Positions 32,709 to 42,853 of a stretch of 64,000 bases of DNA are shown piece by piece (position 1 is the stretch's first letter; each line of letters begins with the position of its first letter). Both the position numbers and the translations under genes were made by a program. The stretch is taken from assembly GCA_024347235.1 (NCBI GenBank), contig AP025283.1, positions 2,666,001 through 2,730,000 on the forward strand, given 5' to 3'. The notes under the pieces were generated by a model that was not told the DNA's origin, ran no database searches, and saw only the letters and a program-made list of their open reading frames with translations. The stretch is from Aliamphritea spongicola (GTDB lineage: Bacteria > Pseudomonadota > Gammaproteobacteria > Pseudomonadales > Balneatricaceae).

Positions 32709-32717
32709 TACCGGCAT

Positions 32718-34246
32718 GAACACCAGCCAGCAACCGGGCTTACTCAGCCACGCTCCCCGCCTGCGAATCAGTATCTGGTTTTTACTGATTGCCACCGGCT
32801 GCCTGTTTCTTGCAGACATATCCATCACCAGCATCAACCCGATGCTGGAAATGCAGCGTTTTTCAGTGCCTGGTTACAACCGGATCTGAATATCATTGGC
32901 ACCGCAGCAGGGGCACTGGTCATCACCATTGCATTTGCGCTCATAGGCGTGGCACTGGCGGCAATCTGCGGCCTGTTTATAGCAACTCAGTTTCAGCGCC
33001 GCTGGCTACGGACGCTCTGTGCAGCGCTACGCTCCGTTCACGAGTTATTCTGGGCACTCATATTTCTGCAATGTTTCGGTCTCCATCCGCTTACCGGCCT
33101 GCTGGCTATCGCACTGCCTTACAGCGGTGTTTTCGCCAAAGTATATGCAGAGATTCTGGAAGAAACCTCTGCCAGCCCTGAACGGGTTATAGCTGGCAAT
33201 AACAGCCGCCTCACCAATCTCTGTTACAGCCGGATTGCCCAGGCCTGGCCACACCTTGCAAGCTATACCCGCTACCGGTTTGAATGCGGCATCCGCTCCA
33301 GTGCAATCCTTGGTTTTATTGGCTTACCCACCCTTGGCTACTATCTGGAAGCCTCTTTCAGCCAGGGATACTATTCTGAAGTGGCCAGCCTGCTGCTGCT
33401 ATTTTTGCGCTCATCGCCAGCATCAGATTCTGGTGCCACAAACGTCTGCTACCGCTGTGGCTGCTGACCAGCCCCTGGCTGATCATCTCTGACCATTTCA
33501 ACCCGGCAGGACAGACCAGTATTCAGTGGCAAAACATTGAGCGCTTTTTTACTTCAGACATCATACCGGCCCCGTTACGAAACGCCGACACCTGGTGGGA
33601 AGCGGAAACACTGGCGGTATTTCTGCAATGGTTTGAAAATATCTTCAGCCAGCAGATACTGCCCGGTATCTGGAATACGCTGATACTGACTCAGATCGCA
33701 CTGGTCGTGACCGGCATCATCGCCTTACTGCTTTTCCCACTAGCATCAAAACTCTTTGTGAATACCATCGGCCGCAGCGGCGGTAAACTGCTGCTGATCG
33801 TTGCCCGTTCAACACCGGAATATCTGCTCGCCTATATACTGCTGCAATTGTGGGGCCCTTCCATGCTGCCGGCCATTGCCGCGCTGGCACTGCACAACGG
33901 GGCACTGATCGCTCACCTGCTGGCCAAACGCAGTGAACATCTTCCGTTGCGTAAAGATGCTGCCACCGGGCTTGCCCGCTACGGATACGAAGTGCTGCCG
34001 CGAATTTATAACCCGTTTATGGCCATTCTGTTTTACCGCTGGGAAGTCATCATGCGCGAAACTGCCATACTCGGCATCCTGGGTATCCACACCCTGGGAT
34101 TCTTTGCAGACAGCGCCATACAGGAGATTCGCTTTGATGTTGCCATGCTACTGATCATCAGTGCGGCAATGCTGAACATTCTTGCGGACCATGTCGCCGG
34201 AATGCTGCGTAAGAAGCTTAAATTACAACAGATGAGCAGTTGCTGA
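32718..34246 (+). CDS. Double-domain PhnE-like permease
   Basis: The membrane subunit of the importer. Unlike ordinary PhnE (one domain, about 270 residues), this gene encodes two binding-protein-dependent permease domains in one chain of about 510 residues. Domain 1 has the EAA-type loop at FAKVYAEILEET and LGFIGLPTLGYYLEAS. Domain 2 has IVARSTPEYLLAYILLQLWG and LGILGIHTLGFFAD. The frame changes near 32759 (one extra or two missing), 32862 (missing T) and 33402 (missing T). The last lies where the two halves might be mistaken for separate genes, but the reading continues straight through (FFALIASIRFW). Confidence 0.8.
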
Positions 34247-34247
34247 T

Positions 34248-35046
34248 TTATTCCGTCACAGCAACGGGCAGTAAACGGCTGGTGAAACTGTCTGTAATTT
34301 CCAGAACCGTGCCTTCACGCCACATATCCTGCAGATTCTTGTTCACCGCCTCAATCAACAACTTTTGGTTAAGCGGAGACTTTTTGGAAAAATCATATAA
34401 GCGGGACGGGGCTCATGCAAGGATTGCCTAACGGCACTATTTCGTTACTCATTCCCAGCTCATACAAGGCATACAGGCCTACATGCCGCTCATTTACATA
34501 AGCATCCACACGGCCACTCATAAGCATCTGGAAACCACTGGCAATAGAGTTCGTTTCGTAGGAGGTAAACAGACCACTTTGCCTGGCCTGATCGAACTGC
34601 GGATTAATACTGAACCCAGCAGGTACACTGACCCGCTTACCGGCCAAATCCTCAACAGACTCCAGAGAAAATCCCTCCCCTTTACGCACAAACACACTGA
34701 AAGCCGTCAGGTGAAGCGGCGCTTTAGGATACGTAGCAAACTCCTCACGGTCAGCCGTTTTATAGGCAGTCAGCAAAACATCCGCTGATCCGTTTTTAAT
34801 ATAATGGAGGGCACGCTTCCATGGAACACACTCGATCTCATACGCCATTTCAAGCCGGTCAAACAGCTCGGCAATCAACTCGATATCGATACCTTCCGCC
34901 TGATCCTGCTCGCACCAGATGAACGGCTTAAAATCTGTCAGGGCAATAACCCTGAGCGGAGACTTTTCGCTGGCAGATACAGCGACAGATATAAAAGATA
35001 AAACAATACCAACCCATAACAACAAACATCTTGCTGTCTTAGTCAT
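34248..35046 (-). CDS. Periplasmic solute-binding protein, SBP_bac_3-like
   Basis: A secreted protein of the amino-acid-binding superfamily, about 265 residues, that converges with the phosphonate permease gene. The signal peptide ends near SVAVSASEKSPLRV. IALTDFKPFIWCEQDQAEGIDIELI and VPWKRALHYIKNGSAD are typical, as is RVSVPAGFSINPQFDQA. The frame changes near 34413, and correction gives NPLHEPRPAYMIFSKKSPLNQKL and a stop at 34248. No permease is adjacent. Together with the protein at 1038-1835 it is one of two orphan binding proteins of this type in the window. Confidence 0.75.
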
Positions 35047-35199
35047 ACTGTTATTTTCCTGCGGTCAGCCAGTGAGAAAGGATACTGCAGAGCAATCAAG
35101 CAGCACATCAATATCACTTAAAACTAGCGGCTGACGGGGAATGGGTCAACTGAAATGTTGCCGGCATGCGGTACAGCAAACCGACAACAATAAACAACC

Positions 35200-37212
35200 T
35201 CAGATACGGAACTGGCTTACCTGCGCCTGCAGCGCCGGGCAGACGCCTCCATCTGCTGACTGGCATCAGAACTGGCATGGGCCTGCTCTGCCGCCTGACG
35301 GGAACGCAACTGCAACGACTGACTGCTCTGGCTGATCTGCTCAGACGCACAGCTTTGTTCTTCTGTGGCACTGGCAACATCAAGCATCCGCTCACGTACC
35401 CGCTGGGTCGCCGCCTGAATCTGACCAAGCAGCACTTCAGCAATGCCGGCTTTCTCAACACTCTCCGACACCCGGGACTCACCGGCCCGCATACGCTCAG
35501 AAGCCTGCTTGGCGTTCAGCTGTAACTTGGCAACCACCTGCTGGATTTCCTTGGTTGAATCCTGAACCCGCTGCGCCAGCGTACGTACTTCATCTGCCAC
35601 CACGGCAAAACCACGGCCCTGCTCACCGGCACGGGCAGCTTCGATCGCCGCATTCAGCGCTAACAAATTGGTTTGCTCAGCGACGGCATTGATCACTTCA
35701 ACCACATTACCGATATCAGCACTGTCCTGTTCAAGCTTACCAATTGAGCCCACTACCTCAGCAAACTCTGCATTCAGCAGGTTAATCGATTGCTCAACCC
35801 CGGCAACCGCCTGCTGCCCTTCTGTTGCTAACTGAGAGGTTGTATCTGCCTCTGCAGAAACTGAGCTGACGTTTTCTGCTACATGATGAATTGAATCAGC
35901 AACCTGAGTAATTGCTGCCGACACCTGTACAATCTCTTCACTGCTGGCCTGAGCAGCTTCCTGAAGCTGATCGCTGCCAGCATAAATTTCACCGGATACA
36001 TGGGCTACGTCATCACCGGATGCCCGAACTTTGGCAATTACATCAGAAAAGCCACCAGCATAGCGCTTACCCGCAGCTGCAGACGCACCAGCTCATTTTC
36101 ACTCTGTGCGTCCGGCGCCCGCTTAAAGCCGGCGGTAAGATCTCCCTGTCCCACCAGTGTCAGCACCCGGCCAACCTCTTTAAGCGGTGCCAGTGCGCGG
36201 CGCAAAAATACTGACAGCAAGACCACCATCACCACTACAGCAATGCATGCCATCGCCATAAGCAGCCAAAGCAAAGGCTCTACCTGACGGGTATATTCAT
36301 CTTTATAACTGACCGCAAATACCGTCCACGGACTGTTGCCTGCCTGACGGTAACTGACCCGTACACCACCCTCATGATTTTCATCGCTGTACTCGAATGC
36401 ACCACTGGCATTATCCAGCACATCTTTGTAAGCGGTATTCGTATAAACGGATATCAGTGACTCCCCTGATTGCGCTGATCGGCAATCAGTTTACCCGCCA
36501 GTTTGTTTTCACCGTTATAAACAAGCCCCGCATGGCCTGAGTCACCAAACCGGGTCATTAACAAGTTGTTACGCAATTGCTTAAGCAAATCAGATGTCGG
36601 GAAGCCCACATACAGAATCGCAACCACTTCACCGTTCGCCATCACCGGCGTGTATTTGGTCATGTAATCAGTGCCAAACAGACGGGCTTCACCCAGGTAA
36701 ACTTCACCGCGCATTAACTGCTGATAACCGGGATGCCCCTTACCCAGCAGCGTACCGATTGCGCGTTTGCCCTGCAGATTCTTCAGTGATGTGGTGACCC
36801 GCAGGAAATCATCCTGGTAACGGATAAAGACTGTCGCATTACCGCCGGTCATCCGGGCAAACCGGTCGACCTGAGAAAATTCAGATTCACCACTTCTCCG
36901 TTGTGGGTGACCTGCGGGCTGGCATAATCACCGATCTGAACTGTTTTATCCCGATCAAAACCAATGCGTCGGGATACAGCCCTTTAAACGTGGTGGCCAG
37001 GCGTTCGGTATTATCAATGATGGTGCCATACGCTGTATCCAGCTGCGACGCCAGCACCTCAACCTGCCGATCCTGCGACTGCTCCGCCTGACTGATCAGC
37101 ACAGTACGGGTTTCGTAACCCACCACACCAATCAAAATGGCCATGATTACACCCACCAGCACAAAAACCCCCAGGCTCAGTTGCCTGGTAAGGGCCAACG
37201 ATTAATTGCCAT
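35200..37212 (-). CDS. Methyl-accepting chemotaxis protein with single Cache sensor
   Basis: A transmembrane chemoreceptor. After correction the first span is [20 protein letters not shown]. The periplasmic Cache_3-Cache_2-type domain contains [31 protein letters not shown] and [17 protein letters not shown]. The second span is [20 protein letters not shown], then a HAMP domain and the signalling tip [19 protein letters not shown]. The frame changes near 37195, 36893, 36462, 36052 and 35243; the last restores the end [10 protein letters not shown] and the stop at 35200. About 665 residues. A Fur-like sequence lies about 100 bases upstream of the start. Confidence 0.88.
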
Positions 37213-37310
37213 TTCATTCCTCACTACTGCTAGATAAACGGCTCTCGACTGAACCGTCTGACTGTTTTTCCAGGTTGAAATAAACCTGTCATATTTGCAG
37301 CGCACTATAT

Positions 37311-37330
37311 AGAAATGAGATTCATTTTCA
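37311..37330 (-). promoter_or_regulatory. Fur-like box upstream of the chemoreceptor gene
   Basis: On the minus strand the sequence TGAAAATGAATCTCATTTCT resembles the inverted Fur pattern, with AATGA and TCATT arms. The match is partial. If real, this receptor is made under iron limitation. Confidence 0.4.
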
Positions 37331-37444
37331 ACAACTCCCTAATACATATATGTCAATTTGGGTAATAGAAAATAAACAGATGATTTACATCATATTTTTA
37401 CAACAATGAAGCGTCAGGAAAAGCGTCCGAAAAAGCATAAGGCA

Positions 37445-37470
37445 TAAAAACCGGAGCAGGCTCCGGCTTT
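37445..37470 (-). terminator. Terminator of the envelope operon
   Basis: CCGGAG pairs with CTCCGG around a four-base loop, and a T run follows on the minus strand. It lies 20 bases after the corrected stop of the barrel protein. Confidence 0.85.
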
Positions 37471-37489
37471 ATACGTTTGAAAAGTAATT

Positions 37490-38685
37490 TCAGAAGTAGC
37501 GTTCAACCGTCAGCTGAATGCGATCATCCTCTGAAAGCGCCACTGCAGGATCAGCGGCTTTATCAGTACTGAAGAAACGGCCATCCAGGCTGACTTTCCA
37601 GTCTTCACCCACCCGCCGGCTGGCTTCAACAAAAAGCTGTGGCTGCCGTAGTCCGCATCAATACCGCCACCCAACAGAACTTCTGTACTGGCTTCGTCAT
37701 TAAGCGTAAAACGGGTACCGATGAACACATCATTCTGTGCAGCTGAGGTTGCATCTTTACCACGCTCATCCCAGCCATACTCCAGCAATAAACCTAAATC
37801 TGTGTTGGTTTCACTGATGCCGTAAAAGGTATATTCAACACCGCCCTGAAAAGCGGTATAGCGATCATCCTTACTGTCACGGATAATGGTTTCAACCTTC
37901 CAGAGCCAGGAATCAATGGTCGCCTGACCATCAAACCCTAGCTGATCGATTTGCTGATACACCGGTACCAGTTCCGTTTTACCGCCAATGCTGCGGGTTT
38001 GCAGCAGCGGCTCACGGTTTGTACCACGGAACCAGTAAACACCCAGATCGAATACATCAATGCTGTTGCTCCAGCGCAGCGCCAGATCCACGTGCTTATC
38101 TTCCGCCGACGATTCGTACTCTGCTTCATCAGTATTAACGACCAGACCAGAACGCAGACGACCGTCCTGTCCGGCGAACGTCCGCTCCCGGAACCCCGGC
38201 AGAATGAAGGCATCAACGATACCCCAGTCGTACACCAGAGACAGGTTCAGCATGGGTTGCCCTAGCTTTTCCTCACCGTCAAAACTTTCAACACCGTCCG
38301 TCTGGTTGATGATATCTGTCAGGTGCTGGAACTCCGTCACCCCCAGAAAACCTTGCTCAGACCGGCCCGGAATTCCCAACCATCACCCACTCTCAGCCAG
38401 TTCAGTTCGCGGATATCGCCATGGGTCCGCTCGCTGTCCTGCTCGTCGTAGCGATAAAAGGCTCAAAGATGATTGAGTCTTCACCGTCATTCCATTCCCA
38501 GTAGAACTCAGGCTCGATACTGAACGACAGATTCGTATCGTAGTCCTGGCCGGCAAACTGCGCATCTTCAGTGAAGCCCTGCAGCTGCCCGGCGACCTTA
38601 CCCGACACCTCAAAAACACATCCTCAGCACTGGCAGCCACCGGCGCGAACGCCAGTGCTGCGACAGCCATATGCCTGAACGCCAT
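37490..38685 (-). CDS. Predicted outer-membrane beta-barrel, DUF1302-like
   Basis: The last gene of the TetR-controlled operon. A signal peptide (MAFRHMAVAALAFAPVAASA) is followed by a protein of about 395 residues rich in alternating aromatic strands, for example NLSFSIEPEFYWEWND and WRLSNSIDVFDLGVYWFRG-type segments. The corrected C-terminus is IQLTVERYF; a terminal Phe after alternating hydrophobics is the usual outer-membrane insertion signal. The frame changes near 38605, 38450, 38368 and 37612. Its place after an MMPL transporter and LolA-like gene suggests it is the outer-membrane exit or acceptor for the exported lipid. The DUF1302 match is a recognition call, not proved. Confidence 0.7.
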
Positions 38686-38687
38686 GA

Positions 38688-39492
38688 TTAACGCGCCCGC
38701 TTCAGAGTATTTTTATTAAAGTCAGAGTCTTTCAGGCCAGTACGGAAGGTATAACCGGACCACTCAAGATCAGTGCCTTTGCCGTTCTGGTGGTTAACCA
38801 TTGTCTGAACGTCTGCACGCCAGTACTTACCCAGATACTGCTGATAGCCATCAAAGGTCAGGGTTTTCAGCAGACTGTCTTTACGGTCATAAAACTCAAC
38901 TTTTTCTGTACGGTATTCCGCCTGATCCAGCCACACCACACGACGGGTATAACCGGAGTTTTTATCAACCGGATATTGCTCAATCACGAAGCACTGGCCC
39001 AAATCACAGGCCTCATCACGCAGGTACTTATAGGTGTACTTTTCAACCTCAAATGAACTCAGGTCTTCAAAAGCAAACTCAGACCCCATAAAGGACCGGA
39101 TTTATTACGGGATGCAATACGCTTAACCCGCTTCAGTGCCGGCAGATACAGCCACTGATCATCTGCTCCCACCGGGTGAGAGAAACTCAGGAACGCGGTT
39201 CCTTTAACATCACGGGGCTTATCGAAAACCGTCAGGCTCTTATCACCGTCGTTTTCCATTTCCAGGTTTTTAATGCGGATCTCCCGGACACTTTCCTCAC
39301 CCTGCTTGTTACGCAGCACCATCAGCATCTCGGCCTGCATGTCACCCCAGCCAAGGTCACGCTGCTTAGCTTCTTTAGAAATTTCAGGCCACGCTCTTCA
39401 GCTGTCTGCGCCAGCGTCAGAGAACTCATCAGCATTCCGGATGCCAGCAAACCGGCACCCAGGACAAAATTTAAAGACTTAGTTACTTGCAT
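38688..39492 (-). CDS. LolA-like outer membrane lipoprotein-sorting protein
   Basis: A periplasmic protein of the LolA/LolB half-barrel superfamily, about 265 residues. The signal peptide is followed by AQTAEERGLEISKEAKQRD and MQAEMLMVLRNKQGEES, and HPVGADDQWLYLPALKRVKRI and NKSGPFMGSEFAFEDLSS are the recognisable core of this family. The frame changes near 39385 and 39092. The start at ATG 39492 overlaps the end of the MMPL gene by 14 bases. The family occurs with MMPL transporters and probably carries lipid across the periplasm. Confidence 0.82.
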
Positions 39493-41857
39493 GTTGCTCT
39501 CCAGCAGCCACAGTAGCAGTGACAGTAGCGGTTTCAGTTTCAGATTCTTTTTCAGCAGCATCTACAGGCGCTTCAACCCGGCCGGCATCCAGCTTCATCA
39601 GCAGCGGCGGCAGGAAGAAGAAGTCCACAATCAGAGCGATCAGAATGGTCACAGCGGTAAGCAGTCCCATATCAGCATTCAGCTTGAAGGTAGACAAAGA
39701 CAGCACCAGGAAGCCGGCAACCAGAACAAATGTGGTAATCCATAAAGCCCGGCCAACGCTGCCAAATGCATAGCGAACTGCCGCTTCAGGTTCTGCCTGC
39801 TTATTACGGCGGGCATGCAGATACTTACTCAGGAAATGAACTGTATCATCTACCACAATACCCAGAGTCATACCGGCCACAACCGAAAGACCAAGTCCCA
39901 CCTGACCGTCGATCAGGAACCAGACACCAAAGCCCATAGCCGCTGGCGCCAGGTTAGGAATCAGACTGATCAGGCCGAAACGTACGGAGCGTAATGCAAA
40001 GCCCAGCAGTACCGAAATCAGCACCAGTGCCATCGCAATACCGGATAACATACTCTGAATATTACGCTGGCCAATATGCGCAAACATCAGGTTTGGTCCG
40101 GTGACTTCCACTTCAATATCCGGTGCATTGGCAATAAACCAGCCCTGAATACGCTTTTCAACCTGTATGAGTTCATTACTGGTCATATTGGTCATGGTGG
40201 CAATAATACGGGTCGCAGACTTATCAACGTTAAGCTGATTGTTCAGATCCAGCCCGTACGGCAACGACATCTCATAGAGCAGCAGATACTGTGCCGACAG
40301 CTCACGGTCATCCGGCAAACGGTAATAGCTTTCATCATCTGCGTGCATGTTCTTATTCAGACGCATCAGGGTATCAGACAGCGTATTCACGTGGTCTGTT
40401 TCCGGCTGCTCACGTAACCACGCACTGAACTCACCCAGGACTTTCAGGTAAGCAGGATCGTTGATACCGCTGGATTCACCGCTACCCAGAGAAATCTCAA
40501 GCTGTGTCATACCGGACAGGTTGTCCTGCATGAAATCAGTCGCCTGACGGAACGGCACAGACTCATCAAAATACTTAACGAAATCATCGTTCAGTTTGTT
40601 CTGCGGCAGGAACACGATCAGGCTCGCCATGATCACACTCATCACCGGTAACAGCACACGGCGGTTATTGGTCACGAAAGCCGCCAGAGAACGCATTGAA
40701 TCACGCTCCTCTTCCTTACGTACTTTCACCCGTACCGGCAGAATCATCAGCAGCGCCGGGAACAGCGTCACAGACAGAATAAACGCCAGCATCACACCCA
40801 CAGCAACGATGTTACCCAGGTCGCGGAACGGTGGTGAATCTGAGAAGTTCATGCTCAGGAAACCGATTGCTGTGGTTACACTGGTCAGCAGGATCGGCTG
40901 GAAGTTAACCCGCAGGCTGTCCAGAATCGCTTCACGTTTTGCCACACCCAGACGCATCTCATATTTCATGGTACTGAGAATATGAATACAGTCAGCAACC
41001 GCCAGGGTCAGGATCATTGTTGGCGCGCTCGCTGAAGGCCCGGTCAGGAATAATCCGGCCCAGCCTGCCAGCCCCATCGCACCGGCAATACTGGTGGCAA
41101 CAATCAGCACGGTCGAAAGTGTACCGGTGATACTGCGCAGCAGCAGAATCATGGCAATAATAACAACCAGGAACATGCCGGGAACAAGGGTGGCATTATC
41201 CTTTAAAGACGATTCGGCAAAGCTGTTATTCATCATCACGATGCCAGACAGCTGAATACTGATATCAGGGTTTGCCTGCATGTATTTCTGCTGAATTTCA
41301 CGGACCTTGCTGACAACCTCAGGTACTTCTGTAACCGGATCGATACCCGGCAGACGTACGGTGACATTCACAACCGCCACGTGACCGGTTTTGGAAATCT
41401 GGTTATTCAGCAATAACGGTTCGTTGACAGCTACCTCACGCACCCGGTCAAGTGCCGCCTGATCCAGCTCAGCGCCTTCCAATACCAGATCTTCAACGAT
41501 CATGTCGTCTTCTTCAGCCCAGGTATGCTGGAAGTTAGTGATCGAATCAACCCGGGTAGAATACGGAATCTGCCAGGCCTCTTCAGTAATCTGACGGATC
41601 ATCTCCAAACGTTCCGGAGTGAACACATCCCCATCAGCCGGAGCAATTACAAAAGAAGCATTATCACTCTTGTTGTAAATGTTCTGCATCGCTTCATAGG
41701 CGAGTAACTGCGGGTTATCTTCACTGAAAAACACCCTGTAATCGCTCTTAAATACCAGATTCTTAGCACCGTATGCAGCACCCACTATCAACAGAATTGA
41801 CAGTAAAGCCACCCATACAGGATGCTTAAGCACCGTTGAGAAAAGTTTCTCTTTCAT
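39479..41857 (-). CDS. MMPL/RND-superfamily exporter
   Basis: A large inner-membrane RND-type transporter of about 792 residues, intact. There are two halves, each with a single N-terminal span, a big periplasmic domain and a bundle of five spans. The first bundle holds FLVVIIAMILLLRSITGTL and a sterol-sensing-like segment LTLAVADCIHILSTMKYEM; the second has MTLGIVVDDTVHFLSKYLHA, where the Asp residues are the likely proton-relay sites. Relatives export hopanoids and other hydrophobic lipids. ATG 41857 is chosen over the upstream start because GGCAGAGAA precedes it and the operator lies between the two. Confidence 0.9.
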   Translation of the reverse strand: MKEKLFSTVLKHPVWVALLSILLIVGAAYGAKNLVFKSDYRVFFSEDNPQLLAYEAMQNIYNKSDNASFVIAPADGDVFTPERLEMIRQITEEAWQIPYSTRVDSITNFQHTWAEEDDMIVEDLVLEGAELDQAALDRVREVAVNEPLLLNNQISKTGHVAVVNVTVRLPGIDPVTEVPEVVSKVREIQQKYMQANPDISIQLSGIVMMNNSFAESSLKDNATLVPGMFLVVIIAMILLLRSITGTLSTVLIVATSIAGAMGLAGWAGLFLTGPSASAPTMILTLAVADCIHILSTMKYEMRLGVAKREAILDSLRVNFQPILLTSVTTAIGFLSMNFSDSPPFRDLGNIVAVGVMLAFILSVTLFPALLMILPVRVKVRKEEERDSMRSLAAFVTNNRRVLLPVMSVIMASLIVFLPQNKLNDDFVKYFDESVPFRQATDFMQDNLSGMTQLEISLGSGESSGINDPAYLKVLGEFSAWLREQPETDHVNTLSDTLMRLNKNMHADDESYYRLPDDRELSAQYLLLYEMSLPYGLDLNNQLNVDKSATRIIATMTNMTSNELIQVEKRIQGWFIANAPDIEVEVTGPNLMFAHIGQRNIQSMLSGIAMALVLISVLLGFALRSVRFGLISLIPNLAPAAMGFGVWFLIDGQVGLGLSVVAGMTLGIVVDDTVHFLSKYLHARRNKQAEPEAAVRYAFGSVGRALWITTFVLVAGFLVLSLSTFKLNADMGLLTAVTILIALIVDFFFLPPLLMKLDAGRVEAPVDAAEKESETETATVTATVAAGEQHASN

Positions 41858-41869
41858 TTCTCTGCCTTT

Positions 41870-41887
41870 TGACGAATCGTCATTATA
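41870..41887 (-). promoter_or_regulatory. TetR operator and -10 box of the envelope operon
   Basis: TGACGAATCGTCA, a 13-base palindrome, begins 12 bases before the MMPL start codon. On the minus strand it is directly preceded by TATAAT, so a bound repressor would cover the transcription start. The -35 region is not obvious. The same palindrome recurs at the tetR promoter. Confidence 0.8.
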
Positions 41888-41948
41888 AAGGTTTAAAAAC
41901 GGCATTTCTGCCGCACCTGTTTTGTTATATTGCCTTTAAATCAAACAG

Positions 41949-42690
41949 TTAACCGCCGCAACGGGCCATCAGCAACTGTACTTCTGTTGCAAAATCTTCC
42001 CGCTTTAAACGTTCAACTGTCTGTTCAAAATTGTAGTCCCGCAGTAATGGTAGCCACTGCAGGCCGTCAAGGTGTGTATGCACCGAAGTCATCACTACTT
42101 GCTGGGGCACAACTCTCCCCGCACGACACAATCATCAGCACCTTTTACCATCAGGGTAATTGCACCGAAGGCTGTCGCCCAGCCGGTACAGGCAATCACT
42201 TCCAGACTAAGACCGTTCGATTCTTACAGTCACCGTTATCCAGTGCATCCTGAATAATGCCTCCAACACTGGCAAACAGCGTCTGCTCCAGTTCATGATG
42301 GTCAGCCCGGCGCTTATCAGACGCCTTTTCAATGACCCCCGGCGCCTTCGCACTGATCACCAGCATGAAAAGCATCGGATATATCTGCGAATAAATCAGA
42401 TACGCAAACATCAGTGCCAACATCCGTTCCCGGGTACTGCCATCAAACAGATATGCCCGGCGGAAATAACCAGCCAGAAGCCCCATACCCCGGTTGCACA
42501 AGGCCAGTAAAACATCCTCTTTACCGGTAAAGTGGCTGTATACCGTACCTTTGGAAAACGGCACTTCCTTCACCAGCTTATCCATGGTCAGACCTTCCAC
42601 GCCGATCTTTTCGATCAGCAACGCTGCCGCATCCAGCATTTGCTGTTCACGGTCATGGAGGGTACGTTCATCAACCTGGCGAGGACTCAT
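41949..42690 (-). CDS. TetR-family repressor of the envelope operon
   Basis: A repressor of about 246 residues. The N-terminal helix-turn-helix is clear: REQQMLDAAALLIEKIGVEG, then LVKEVPFSKGTVYSHFTGKE. The C-terminal ligand domain ends in TSVHTHLDGLQWLPLL. The frame changes near 42213 and 42113 (one C missing in CCCC), and correction extends the protein to 41949. It lies 91 bases upstream of the MMPL start. An identical palindrome at its own promoter and in front of the MMPL gene indicates autoregulation and joint control. Confidence 0.87.
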
Positions 42691-42745
42691 TTAAATCTCT
42701 TTACTTAACTTACCGGATACATATGTCAGCCACATGAAGCTTTAG

Positions 42746-42786
42746 TGACGAATCGTCAATTATAGAGATAAAGCATCTTATGACAA
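42746..42786 (-). promoter_or_regulatory. tetR promoter with operator
   Basis: On the minus strand TTGTCA (42781-42786) lies 16 bases from TATAAT (42759-42764), a good sigma-70 promoter. The palindrome TGACGAATCGTCA (42746-42758) abuts the -10 box. The layout matches the MMPL promoter. Confidence 0.82.
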
Positions 42787-42853
42787 CTAAAAAGTTCAGT
42801 TTATTTCTGATTGTTGAGTAAATTTCAGGAAAACACAGATACAGCCTGCGCGG

